From Mesorhizobium caraganae (GTDB lineage: Bacteria > Pseudomonadota > Alphaproteobacteria > Rhizobiales > Rhizobiaceae): a DNA stretch of 61,536 bases. The stretch spans positions 1-61,536 of the forward strand of contig NZ_JAFCGY010000031.1 of the NCBI RefSeq assembly GCF_016836705.1, given 5' to 3'. Made by a program: the position numbers and the translations under genes. The notes below the pieces were generated by a model, which did not search any database, was not told the DNA's origin, and saw only the letters and a program-made list of their open reading frames with translations. Positions 48,801 through 56,066 of this stretch are shown one piece after another. The stretch's first letter is position 1; each line of letters opens with the position of its first letter.

Positions 48801-49029
48801 GCGGCTTTACCGGCCCTGTCATGTTCGGCTGGATGAACGGCGCCCGCTTGCCAGTGATGGTCTCGATCGACTTCAGCAGCGGTCCGTGGACCTCAAGAAG
48901 CGCTTGGTAGTGCTCGCTGTGGTACGCCAGGAGGGGACCGACGATGCTCTTGTGCAGCGCTCCGGCTGCCGCCAGGAAGCGCTCGATTTCGGCCTGTGAA
49001 AGCTCTTTGGAAGGTTTGGTTCTGGCCAT
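48766..49029 (-). CDS. Hypothetical protein, 87 residues
   Basis: It reads MARTKPSKELSQAEIERFLA, then VGPLLAYHSEHYQALLEVHG and ends in a proline-rich tail. GGAG lies upstream of the ATG. Convergent overlap with the preceding gene. Function unknown. Confidence 0.6.
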   Translation of the reverse strand: MARTKPSKELSQAEIERFLAAAGALHKSIVGPLLAYHSEHYQALLEVHGPLLKSIETITGKRAPFIQPNMTGPVKPPTVGQRRVSSP

Positions 49030-49130
49030 GGTAGCGAACTCCGTTTGAGGGATCGCCGCAACGAGGATTATATTCCTCGAACTTCATGATGCGGGCAAGC
49101 GGAAACTCAAAGGGCCTGTGCCGCGGACCG

Positions 49131-49240
49131 CTCGCTGGCGGGGTTAGTAGCGGCCCAGCGGCCAAGGGCGGGGGGCTGGGGGTTTTGACCACTGGGCCTA
49201 GCCGGCGAAGGAGGGGTGCCGGCTGTCGAATTATACGCCT
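49131..49240 (+). repeat. Interspersed island repeat, copy B
   Basis: It starts CTCGCTGGCG and contains GCGGCCCAGCGG, GGGCGGGGGGCT, GGGCCTAGCCGGC and GTGCCGGCTG, ending ATACGCC. Close match to copy A at 33485-33598. Confidence 0.75.
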
Positions 49241-49288
49241 CAACCATGCAGTCTGGCGAGGCTCCAGGCACCGCGCTATACCGGCCGC

Positions 49289-50028
49289 ATGGGCAAAGGC
49301 TGGACGTTCCAATCGCTGATCGACGCGACAATGACGGTGACGGCGCATTGCGACCGTTCGCCATGCAACCACAACTAGGCGCTCGACCTGGTGAAGCTTC
49401 GCGATCGCGGCCAAGTCGAGGGCCATGACGCCCACCAAGGCGCGCACGTCTCCCTGCGAGGCCGCCAACTGAGGCCGCGCGGCTAATAGCGCTACTTCAA
49501 TTGAAGAACGATCGAGCCCTCAGAGACTGCGGGTGCGCCGACGCCAGTGTTGGACGCGTTCTCCTTGATCCAGTCTCTCGCTTTCTGGAGGCTTTCATCC
49601 GTGCCGGCCTTGTTACTGCAGACCGTAACGGAAATGCCGCCATCTGCCGTGCGGATGAGCGAGTAACTCACAAATCCCTTCACCGACCTTATGAGGCTCT
49701 CAACGTCCGTCTTGCGCTTCTCCAGCACGTCGAAAAGCTCTTTCGCTCCCTTGCCAGAATAGGTTCTTACGATTGCGTGCATGCCCATTCCTCCCTTTGG
49801 CCATCCACCCGCGATAATTATACTCCCCTCGCCGGTGATTTCCAAATCTAGGTGGTCCCGCGCCCCCGGCTTTGGTCCGGTCGCGCCGGCAATGGCGGAT
49901 GACCTTGAGCCAAGCTGCGCTGCACCAAATGCGGCGGCAGGAAGGTGGGGCTTATCTACGCGCCGGACTCCGACAAGGTCGTCGGCATGGGCAAGGGCCA
50001 CCACGCGAAGGCGAAGGGCGGCAGGTAG
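49289..50028 (+). pseudogene. Zinc-finger small protein gene interrupted by an insertion
   Basis: From ATG 49289 it reads MGKGWTFQSLIDATMTVTAH then CDRSPCNHN, an in-frame TAG, and ALDLVKLRDR to about 49400. The matching second half appears at about 49872-50028: FGPVAPAMADDLEP, then after a frameshift KLRCTKCGGRKVGLIYAPD and a stop at 50026. Joined, these make one small protein with two cysteine pairs. About 470 bases carrying a complete minus-strand gene sit between the halves. Confidence 0.6.
49492..49782 (-). CDS. Small ferredoxin-fold-type hypothetical protein (inserted gene)
   Basis: A 96-residue protein: MHAIVRTYSGKGAKELFDVL, then SLIRSVKGFVSYSLIRTADG, GISVTVCSNKAGTDESLQKA. The pattern suggests a dimeric alpha/beta barrel like small monooxygenase-fold proteins. 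GGGAGGA lies 6 bases before ATG 49782; an in-frame ATG at 49788 directly follows it. It lies inside the broken zinc-finger gene. Function unknown. Confidence 0.65.
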   Translation of the reverse strand: MHAIVRTYSGKGAKELFDVLEKRKTDVESLIRSVKGFVSYSLIRTADGGISVTVCSNKAGTDESLQKARDWIKENASNTGVGAPAVSEGSIVLQLK

Positions 50029-50129
50029 AAAACGCGCGCTGGCGGGCTATTGGCGTGTAGGGATTGATTTTTGTTAACTCGACCACAGTTCACCTATTTA
50101 CAAGGCGTACTAAACATTCTGCCGGCAAG

Positions 50130-50474
50130 ATGGGTATGGTCATGGATTGGCAACGTGCCGTTCATCAGGGTGTCTACCCTGTCGCGTTCGCCGCGAAGCT
50201 AACCGACATGAGCGCGGCTCGTGTCGGGGAGTGGTTTCGTCCGTCAAAATCCACACGCCTTCAGCCGGCCATCCTTACACCCTTCGAACCTATTAAGGGC
50301 AGGCTCGTCATGCCCTTTTTGGCTCTTGTCGAGAGCCGTTTCGTTGCTCGGTTCCGGAAGCATGGGTTATCGCTCCAAACAATCAGGAAGGCCGCTAAGA
50401 AACTCCGAAAGGACTATGAACTCGACAATCCCTTTGCGACGGAGCGGAGATTCAGGACCGACGGCAACGCATAA
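50130..50474 (+). CDS. Antitoxin N-terminal half (MerR-like DNA-binding part)
   Basis: A 114-residue frame: MDWQRAVHQGVYPVAFAAKL, DMSAARVGEWFRPSKS and an Arg/Lys-rich end KLRKDYELDNPFATERRF. It looks like the DNA-binding part of long DUF433 antitoxins. Its TAA overlaps the ATG of the next frame (TAATG). One inserted base would fuse the two into a normal-length antitoxin, so this is either a recent frameshift or a coupled split protein. Start uncertain among three close methionines (50130, 50136, 50142). Confidence 0.6.
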   Translation: MGMVMDWQRAVHQGVYPVAFAAKLTDMSAARVGEWFRPSKSTRLQPAILTPFEPIKGRLVMPFLALVESRFVARFRKHGLSLQTIRKAAKKLRKDYELDNPFATERRFRTDGNA

Positions 50475-50818
50475 TGCTGGAGTTCGCGGCCGATGACGAA
50501 GAACGGAAACTGCTCGACATAATGACAGATGAATGGGCTTTTCCGAGCGTGGTCGAACCCTCCCTGTTCGATAGCGTGGTCTATGAACACGACCTTGCTG
50601 TTCGAATGGTTCCATTCCACGAATTTCCAAATGTCATCATCGATCCCAAGTACGCGATGGGGCGGCCGGTGGTCGACCGAGCGTTCATTCCGACAGAAAC
50701 GCTCGCTGCGGCGTATCTGGCAGAGGGGGACTTAAACGAGGTCGCATCCTGGTATGAGACCGACATCGCTCGAGTTTCCCAAGCAATAGCGTTCGAGACG
50801 AGGCTGGCTGCGGCTTGA
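50474..50818 (+). CDS. Antitoxin C-terminal half with DUF433 domain
   Basis: A 114-residue frame beginning MLEFAADDEERKLLDIMTDE. The C-terminal DUF433 core reads GRPVVDRAFIPTETLAAAYL, then AEGDLNEVASWYETDIARVS, a helix-turn-helix family found next to PIN-like toxins. It begins by overlap with the upstream half and ends by overlap (TTGA) with the toxin start, so all three frames are translationally coupled. Confidence 0.75.
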   Translation: MLEFAADDEERKLLDIMTDEWAFPSVVEPSLFDSVVYEHDLAVRMVPFHEFPNVIIDPKYAMGRPVVDRAFIPTETLAAAYLAEGDLNEVASWYETDIARVSQAIAFETRLAAA

Positions 50819-51243
50819 AGATAAAGTTCGACGCCAATGTATCGCCAAAAATTGTCAGGGCGCTGCGAGCTCTCGAAAATGACTCATCAATCGAACTCGG
50901 GTCTGTCCACGAAGACTATCAAGCGGGCATAGCTGATCCCGACTGGATGTTTAAATTCGCGGCTGAGGGTGGGGTCGCGATGATTTCTGGCGACCATAAT
51001 ATTCTTCAAAAACCCGAGAACCTGATCGCTTACATTGAATCTGGGCTGATCTCGATCTGGCCATCGCATGGTTGGCCAGAACTGAAGCGCTTCGGTAAAG
51101 CCGCTCTGACAATCCGATGGTGGATAACGACCAAGCAGCGCATTCTTACCTCGCAAAAAGGAGATGGCTGGCGCCTACCGATGGGATGGACGCCGGGAGT
51201 AGAGAAGTTCACGGCCATCAAAGATCCCCGAGTTGATGGGTGA
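50815..51243 (+). CDS. PIN-like toxin (DUF5615-type)
   Basis: A 142-residue protein from TTG 50815: MKIKFDANVSPKIVRALRAL, with acidic positions in FDANVS, DPDWMFKFAAEGG and MISGDHNILQKP as in PIN-like nucleases of DUF433-DUF5615 toxin-antitoxin pairs. A longer C-terminal part continues to 51243. The toxin should cleave RNA when free of its antitoxin; that is a family expectation. A terminator follows. Confidence 0.75.
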   Translation: MKIKFDANVSPKIVRALRALENDSSIELGSVHEDYQAGIADPDWMFKFAAEGGVAMISGDHNILQKPENLIAYIESGLISIWPSHGWPELKRFGKAALTIRWWITTKQRILTSQKGDGWRLPMGWTPGVEKFTAIKDPRVDG

Positions 51244-51252
51244 AACACAAAA

Positions 51253-51278
51253 AGCCCGCCACCGTGAGGCAGCGGGCT
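51253..51278 (-). terminator. Terminator hairpin, twin of 36224-36250
   Basis: AGCCCGC/GCGGGCT arms, with T5 in the minus direction, just after the stop of the minus-strand gene at 51302. It could also stop the convergent toxin transcript. Confidence 0.75.
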
Positions 51279-51301
51279 CGATCGTTTCGCGTGCGGAATG
51301 A

Positions 51302-51853
51302 TTAGGGACGCTCTTTCGGCGTCAGAGCGTTGATCAACTGGACCTGATCAAAGTCGTCCCATTCGATGAACGTCCTGCATGATGCCATGAACTCGCCCTT
51401 GCGCGCCGCTTCGGCCATGTTCGTCGGCCGATGATCGAACAAGGCTTGGCGTGTCTTGGTAACGAGCGCGTTGGCCCGCGCCACGGCCGGCGACTTAGGG
51501 TCATCGCCGGGCGTGGCATCATATGCCGCCAGAGCCACCACATGCGCGGCGATCAAGGTGCCGAGTTGACCAGCGATGGGCAAGCCGCCTTCGCCGCGTT
51601 CGTTGTCCCAAGCCTCGTAATAGGCTTTCTTCACCTTGCCGACCAATAATTCAGCCTGACTGGCGATGAAGAAAACGCGATTCGCCTCCGTTGCCGTGAT
51701 GATGATGCTGGCGTCGTCGGACTTGGCGAAATGCGTCTCGCAGTTTTCCAACAGAACATCGACCATGTTGGCGGCGTCACAGATCAGCGGCTCCAGATCA
51801 GTGAATCGGATCTTCTCTCCGGCGGGGTTGATGAGTGGGGCGGCGGCGTTCAT
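51302..51853 (-). CDS. Hypothetical island protein, 183 residues
   Basis: It reads MNAAAPLINPAGEKIRFTDL, then MVDVLLENCETHFAKSDDAS and SQAELLVGKVKKAYYEAWDN; mainly helical. CCGGAGG lies six bases before the ATG, which overlaps the stop of the upstream Tat-type gene (ATGA). Function unknown. Confidence 0.7.
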   Translation of the reverse strand: MNAAAPLINPAGEKIRFTDLEPLICDAANMVDVLLENCETHFAKSDDASIIITATEANRVFFIASQAELLVGKVKKAYYEAWDNERGEGGLPIAGQLGTLIAAHVVALAAYDATPGDDPKSPAVARANALVTKTRQALFDHRPTNMAEAARKGEFMASCRTFIEWDDFDQVQLINALTPKERP

Positions 51854-52140
51854 GACGGCCTCCGGTGCTGCACGATGAGCGCGAAGCAGACCGAATGATC
51901 GACGGTAACCCGCCACTCCCTGCCGTGCATACCTTCCAGTGCGGCAGAAAGCTCGCCTGCGAGGCGCGTGACTCGCTCCTCTATGGGTTCCGGCGGTTGG
52001 GTAGGGGGAATGCTCGAAACCGCTCCCGCTGCCGCGGTTGCGGCTCCTATGGCCGGGATGGAAGTGAGGGCGCCAAGGAGGGCGCGACGAGAGAACCTCC
52101 CGACGATCGGGCCTTCAGTCTGGTCAGAAAAGCGGTGCAT
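51850..52140 (-). CDS. Small Tat-signal protein, function unknown
   Basis: A 96-residue protein. A twin-arginine type leader (FSRRALLGALTSIPAIGAAT) is followed by a proline stretch and a helical segment EERVTRLAGELSAALEGMHG. AAGGAGA lies about 9 bases upstream. It is the last gene of island 2 before the tRNA, and is coupled to the gene at 51302-51853. Export of an unknown partner is likely. Confidence 0.65.
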   Translation of the reverse strand: MHRFSDQTEGPIVGRFSRRALLGALTSIPAIGAATAAAGAVSSIPPTQPPEPIEERVTRLAGELSAALEGMHGREWRVTVDHSVCFALIVQHRRPS

Positions 52141-52240
52141 AATCCATGTCTCCTTCGGTTGCATTTTCCTTGGGAAACGCATTGGGAAGGAGACAAGTGA
52201 TGTCGACAACTATCCTGCAAAATCAATCTATTAGGAGAGA

Positions 52241-52258
52241 AATCTGGCGGAGAGGGAG
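52241..52258. repeat. att site at the tRNA-Ser 3' end
   Basis: Eighteen bases identical to 38200-38217. Fourteen lie in the tRNA gene (CCA end and part of the T arm side) and four beyond it. This is the right boundary of island 2. Confidence 0.85.
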
Positions 52259-52334
52259 GGATTCGAACCCCCGATGGGCTTGCACCCATGCCGCATTTCG
52301 AGTGCGGTGCATTCGACCACTCTGCCACCTCTCC
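52245..52334 (-). tRNA. tRNA-Ser (anticodon CGA)
   Basis: The reverse complement folds as a class II tRNA. The acceptor is GGAGAGG/CCTCTCC plus discriminator G and encoded CCA, the anticodon stem is CCGCA/TGCGG with loop CTCGAAA, there is a long variable arm (ATGGGTGCAAGCCCAT) and a T loop TTCGAAT. It reads UCG codons. The gene is whole although an island adjoins its 3' end. Confidence 0.97.
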
Positions 52335-52505
52335 GCGGTCATGGTCGGCCGTTGCCGGCGCGGCGCACTAGATAACGGCTGGGCGGGCAGGTTACAAGGC
52401 CAAATCCGCGGGGAAATTCAGCTTCCTCATTGGCGGCGTCGACAGGCGCCGCCGAGCCGTGCACTGGAGCAAGGACCGGAACAGGAGGGAATCGGGCCGT
52501 TTGCC

Positions 52506-52627
52506 TTGACTTCACCCGAACCTTCGGTTAGGGGAAGCGCGCAATCGGCGTGGAGGGTTCTTCCGCGCCGCTTGTTTTTTGAACCCGCAGACTGACAAAA
52601 AGACGGCCGAACCGCCAGAGGCGGTTC
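52506..52627 (+). promoter_or_regulatory. Putative promoter and leader hairpin of rplU-rpmA
   Basis: CTTGACT (about 52505-52511) followed after a suitable gap by GGTTAG (52526-52531) looks like an alphaproteobacterial promoter. In the leader, an 8-bp perfect stem GAACCGCC/GGCGGTTC with a 3-base loop (52609-52627) stands 33 bases before rplU and may serve autogenous control. The rest of 52335-52659 holds no gene. Confidence 0.45.
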
Positions 52628-52659
52628 ATCAAGGCCGACCGAACAGCGAAAGGCAAAAA

Positions 52660-53373
52660 ATGTTCGCAGTCATTAAAACGGGCGGTAAGCAGTATCGCGT
52701 TGCCGCCAACGATCTCCTGAAGATCGAAAAGCTCGAAGCCAATGTCGGCGATATCGTCGAAATCGGCAGCGTTCTCGCCCATGGCGAGGGCGAAAATGTC
52801 ACCTTCGGCGCACCGTTCGTCGATGGCGCTCTGGTCACGGCGGAAGTCGTCGAGCAGGGCAAGAACCGCACCGTCATCGCTTTCAAGAAGCGCCGCCGGC
52901 AGAATTCGCGCCGCAAGATCGGCCACCGCCAACTTCTGACCACCGTGCGGATCGCCGAGATCCTGCTGGGTGGCGCCAAGCCTTCCAAGAAGGCCGCAGC
53001 CAAGGTCGAAGCCAAGGCGCCGGAAGCCAAGGCAGAGGTCGCACCCGAGGCGAAGGCCGAGGCCGCGCCGAAGGAAGCCAAGGCCAAGAAGGAAGCCAAG
53101 GCAGAGGCTGCCCCGAAGGCAGAGGCCAAGACCGAGACCGCCGTAGCTGCGCCGCTGTTCAAGGCGCCGAAGGGCGAGCCGGACGATTTGACCGTGATCA
53201 AGGGCATCGGCCCGGTCGCCGCCAAGGATCTGGCCGAACAGGGCATCATCACCTTCGCGCAGCTGGCCAAGCTGACCGACAAGGATGTCGCCAAGATCGA
53301 CGAGCACATGCCCTTCAGCGCCGACCAGATCAAGGACTGGCGCGAGCAGGCCAAGGAACTGGCGAAGAAGTAA
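52660..53373 (+). CDS. rplU: Ribosomal protein L21 with C-terminal helix-hairpin-helix extension
   Basis: A 237-residue protein. Residues 1-103 are L21 (MFAVIKTGGKQYRVAANDLL through RQNSRRKIGHRQLLTTVRI). Then comes a low-complexity Lys/Ala/Glu linker of about 70 residues, and a final domain DDLTVIKGIGPVAAKDLAEQ resembling helix-hairpin-helix DNA/RNA-binding modules. Such extended L21 proteins are seen in rhizobia. The start is the ATG with AAAGGCA upstream. First gene of the usual rplU-rpmA pair. Confidence 0.95.
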   Translation: MFAVIKTGGKQYRVAANDLLKIEKLEANVGDIVEIGSVLAHGEGENVTFGAPFVDGALVTAEVVEQGKNRTVIAFKKRRRQNSRRKIGHRQLLTTVRIAEILLGGAKPSKKAAAKVEAKAPEAKAEVAPEAKAEAAPKEAKAKKEAKAEAAPKAEAKTETAVAAPLFKAPKGEPDDLTVIKGIGPVAAKDLAEQGIITFAQLAKLTDKDVAKIDEHMPFSADQIKDWREQAKELAKK

Positions 53374-53473
53374 TTTTTCCGGCGACAAGGTCGCCGGATC
53401 GGACTTGAAACGGAACGCGAACGCGTTCATAAGACCATTCAAGCGCCTCTTGAGGCGCATCGGAGTTAGTTAG

Positions 53474-53743
53474 ATGGCACACAAGAAAGCTGGCGGCTCG
53501 TCGCGCAACGGTCGCGACTCGCATTCCAAGCGTCTGGGCGTGAAGAAGTTCGGCGGCGAAGCCGTCATCCCGGGCAACATCATCATCCGTCAACGCGGCA
53601 CCACCTGGCATCCCGGCGTCAATGTCGGCATGGGCACGGACCACACCCTTTTTGCGCTTGAGACCGGCGCAGTCACCTTCAACAAAAAAGCCAACGGCCG
53701 AACCTACGTATCGGTCAATCCGATTACCAAAGCCGCGGAGTAG
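53474..53743 (+). CDS. rpmA: Ribosomal protein L27
   Basis: An 89-residue L27: MAHKKAGGSSRNGRDSHSKR, then LGVKKFGGEAVIPGNIIIRQ. The N-terminal tail reaches the peptidyl transferase centre in the known structure. It follows rplU by 100 bases. Confidence 0.97.
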   Translation: MAHKKAGGSSRNGRDSHSKRLGVKKFGGEAVIPGNIIIRQRGTTWHPGVNVGMGTDHTLFALETGAVTFNKKANGRTYVSVNPITKAAE

Positions 53744-53828
53744 CCGGTTCCGCACTACAAAACCGGCGCCCATCTCGGGAACCGGTGTCTGGCCAACCAG
53801 TGAATGGATCGGGCCAGGAAAAGGATCA

Positions 53829-53859
53829 GGGGAGATGGGTTTTCCATCTCCCCTTTTTT
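53829..53859 (+). terminator. Intrinsic terminator of rplU-rpmA
   Basis: A 10-bp perfect stem GGGGAGATGG/CCATCTCCCC with a 5-base loop is followed by T6, immediately before the acetyltransferase gene. Confidence 0.9.
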
Positions 53860-53878
53860 CTTGCCTGGAGGACTGAAA

Positions 53879-54466
53879 ATGGTTGCCGAAGCGGAAGACA
53901 CCGAAGACGAAAGTTACGCGATAGACTGCCCGGTTCTGGCCACGGAGCGGCTGGTGATGCGGGCGCCCTGCGAAGCCGATATTGCGCAACTGGTCGAGCT
54001 TGCCGACAACCGTCATGTCGCCGAAATGCTGGCCCGTATGCCTCACCCCTATGGCGAGGCCGAGGCGCGCGCCTTCCTGGCCATGACAAGATCGCGCCGC
54101 GCCGGCATTGCCTATGCGCTGACGCTGGCCGGCACCGACACTTTCGTCGGCTGCGCCGGCCTCAACATGACCGATCGCGGACTGGAGCTCGGCTACTGGA
54201 TCGGCGAGCCCTACTGGAAGCGCGGCTATGCGACGGAGGCAGCGCACGCGCTGGTCGACCTCGCCTTCCAGCGGACGTCGACCCAGGTGCTGCAGGCTTC
54301 GACCAGGGTCATCAATCCGGCCTCGCGCCGGGTCATCCACAAATGCGGCTTCCAGTATGCCGGCCAGGGCATGCTGAACTCGATCGTCGCCGGCCAGGTG
54401 CCGGTCGAGCGCTACCGGCTCGATCGCAAGACGTGGATCAGCCTGCGCAATTGGGTCCACTGCTGA
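53879..54466 (+). CDS. GNAT-family N-acetyltransferase
   Basis: A 195-residue acetyltransferase of the RimJ/RimL-like type: LATERLVMRAPCEADIAQLV at the start, the acetyl-CoA region GYWIGEPYWKRGYATEAAHA in the middle, and NPASRRVIHKCGFQYAG near the end. GGAGG lies upstream of the ATG. Substrate unknown. It is followed by a second GNAT gene after 6 bases. Confidence 0.85.
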   Translation: MVAEAEDTEDESYAIDCPVLATERLVMRAPCEADIAQLVELADNRHVAEMLARMPHPYGEAEARAFLAMTRSRRAGIAYALTLAGTDTFVGCAGLNMTDRGLELGYWIGEPYWKRGYATEAAHALVDLAFQRTSTQVLQASTRVINPASRRVIHKCGFQYAGQGMLNSIVAGQVPVERYRLDRKTWISLRNWVHC

Positions 54467-54472
54467 TGGTTT

Positions 54473-55021
54473 ATGCCGGTCAAGCCGATGGCTGATTATA
54501 GCAACGATATCGAAGCGGTCACGATTGCGCCGATAACGCCGCGCGATGTCGAGAGTTTTCACCAGGCGCTCGACATCGTTGCGCGTGAGCGGAAGTACCT
54601 GTCTTTCCTGGAAGCGCCGCCGCTCGATCAAACCCGGACATTCATATTGGACCGCATCGGGAGAGGCGACCCAGGGTTCGTGGCCGTTGTTCGTGGCGAG
54701 GTTGTCGGTTGGTGCGATATCTCACGGCATGATCGGCAGATACATGCTCATCGCGGCACCCTCGGAATGGGAATTGTGCCGGACTATCGAGGACGTGGCC
54801 CGGGACTGCGACTTATCAATGCCGCCTTGGCGGAAGCACGTAAGATCGGCTTTGTCCGCATTAAGCTTTCCGTGCATTCCGACAATGCCCGCGCTACCTC
54901 CCTTTACGAGAAGGTCGGGTTTGTCACGGAGGGCGTGCAGCGCGATGCGGTCAAAATCGACGGGCAATACCTGGATACGATCATGATGGCGATCGTCGAA
55001 CGCAAAAACGCCGCCAGATGA
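54473..55021 (+). CDS. GNAT-family N-acetyltransferase
   Basis: A 182-residue acetyltransferase with the acetyl-CoA loop GMGIVPDYRGRGPGLRLINA and the C-terminal NARATSLYEKVGFVTEGVQR. A later start at ATG 54488 (MADYSND) is also possible. It forms an apparent two-gene unit with the preceding acetyltransferase, although the two sequences are not close. Substrate unknown. Confidence 0.85.
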   Translation: MPVKPMADYSNDIEAVTIAPITPRDVESFHQALDIVARERKYLSFLEAPPLDQTRTFILDRIGRGDPGFVAVVRGEVVGWCDISRHDRQIHAHRGTLGMGIVPDYRGRGPGLRLINAALAEARKIGFVRIKLSVHSDNARATSLYEKVGFVTEGVQRDAVKIDGQYLDTIMMAIVERKNAAR

Positions 55022-55032
55022 ACAATCGCTCG

Positions 55033-55896
55033 TCAACCCATCTCGACCCAGACCGGGAGATGATCGGAACCGACGGCTTTTTGATCGACCCACAGGCGCT
55101 TCAGCGATCCGGCGAGCGAGGCTGAGGTGAAGATGTAGTCGATGCGCTTGTGGCGGCTTGTGTCTTGCGGCCGGTTGGGATCGACCCGGGTGACGATGTC
55201 CGGCGCGTTGAGGCGCTGGGCGACATCGACGGCGAGATCGGCGGTCAGCGGCATGCCGAACTCATGGTCCGGGCGGCCGACGAGTTCGACATACTCCGAG
55301 GAGCCGGGCAGCATGTTGAAGTCGCCCATGACGATGAAGGCTTCGGGATAGGGCAGGTCCGGCAGGCCGATCTCGGGAATGCCGGAGAGACCGCCGCCCT
55401 CCAGGGCATAGTTCAGCAGGCGCTGGCGCAGAAAACGGATCTGGCTGGCGCGTTCAACAGGACTGCGATGGTCGAGATGGGTGGAATAGAAGCGAACGAA
55501 GCCGAGCGGGGTCTCGATCAGCGCCTCGAGCGCGCCGCGCTGGAAGTTCATCGCCTCCAGGCTGCGGCTGCGCGGCAAAAGCAGATTGCGCGACAGTTGG
55601 ATGGGCGTCTTCGACAGCACCATGTTGCCGAGCTGGAAGGTGGTGGTGATGGCGCGGCCGGCTTCCAGGCGCGAACCGACATTGACCTCGAAATTGCTGC
55701 CATAGGCGGCAAAATACTCGGGCAGCGCCTCGCCGATCTCGGCCACCATGTCACGGTTGCCGTTCCTCGGATTGTTGCGGGTCACTTCCTGCAGCGCGAT
55801 CACGTCGGCGCCGCTCACCGCATCGGTGATGCGGCCGAGATCGTAGCGGCCATCGAGACCGATGCCGTACTGGATGTTATAGGTGACGACCTTCAT
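55033..55896 (-). CDS. Endonuclease/exonuclease/phosphatase family protein
   Basis: A 287-residue EEP-fold hydrolase. It shows the metal and catalytic motifs MKVVTYNIQYG, ALQEVTRN, YSTHLDHRS, MGDFNMLPGS and the final SDHLPVWVEM, in order. The family cleaves phosphodiesters or phosphomonoesters of nucleic acids, lipids or inositols, and the substrate cannot be told here. Convergent with the acetyltransferase pair. Confidence 0.85.
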   Translation of the reverse strand: MKVVTYNIQYGIGLDGRYDLGRITDAVSGADVIALQEVTRNNPRNGNRDMVAEIGEALPEYFAAYGSNFEVNVGSRLEAGRAITTTFQLGNMVLSKTPIQLSRNLLLPRSRSLEAMNFQRGALEALIETPLGFVRFYSTHLDHRSPVERASQIRFLRQRLLNYALEGGGLSGIPEIGLPDLPYPEAFIVMGDFNMLPGSSEYVELVGRPDHEFGMPLTADLAVDVAQRLNAPDIVTRVDPNRPQDTSRHKRIDYIFTSASLAGSLKRLWVDQKAVGSDHLPVWVEMG

Positions 55897-56066
55897 TCCC
55901 TCGCCCCCCGCGCTCCGTCCCGCGAACACTGCTACCGCTGCCCCGGCAAAAGGGCATCCGGCGCTTTAGTCGCAAATCGGCCTCGCCCTTCGGTCCGCCT
56001 TGGTTTAGAGCAAGGCGCAAGGTTAGAGCAAAGCCGCAAGGCCAACAGCAGAAACTGCGTAGTCCA

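Noticed and set aside
33485..49240. Integron attC sites, because the island repeats contain GCCTAAC (RYYYAAC)
   Set aside because: No matching GTTRRRY partner core is found at the proper place and no integron integrase is present; copy B has the core altered.
38359..52140. Integrative conjugative element
   Set aside because: No relaxase, coupling ATPase, type IV secretion or oriT-like feature is recognisable in the 14 kb.
38359..52140. Complete prophage
   Set aside because: Terminase, portal, capsid and lysis genes are absent; the GH25 gene at 22238 lies outside the islands.
52146..52595. Plus-strand frame with good ribosome site running through the tRNA, reading WRRGRDSNPRW
   Set aside because: This peptide is the well-known spurious translation of an antisense serine tRNA.
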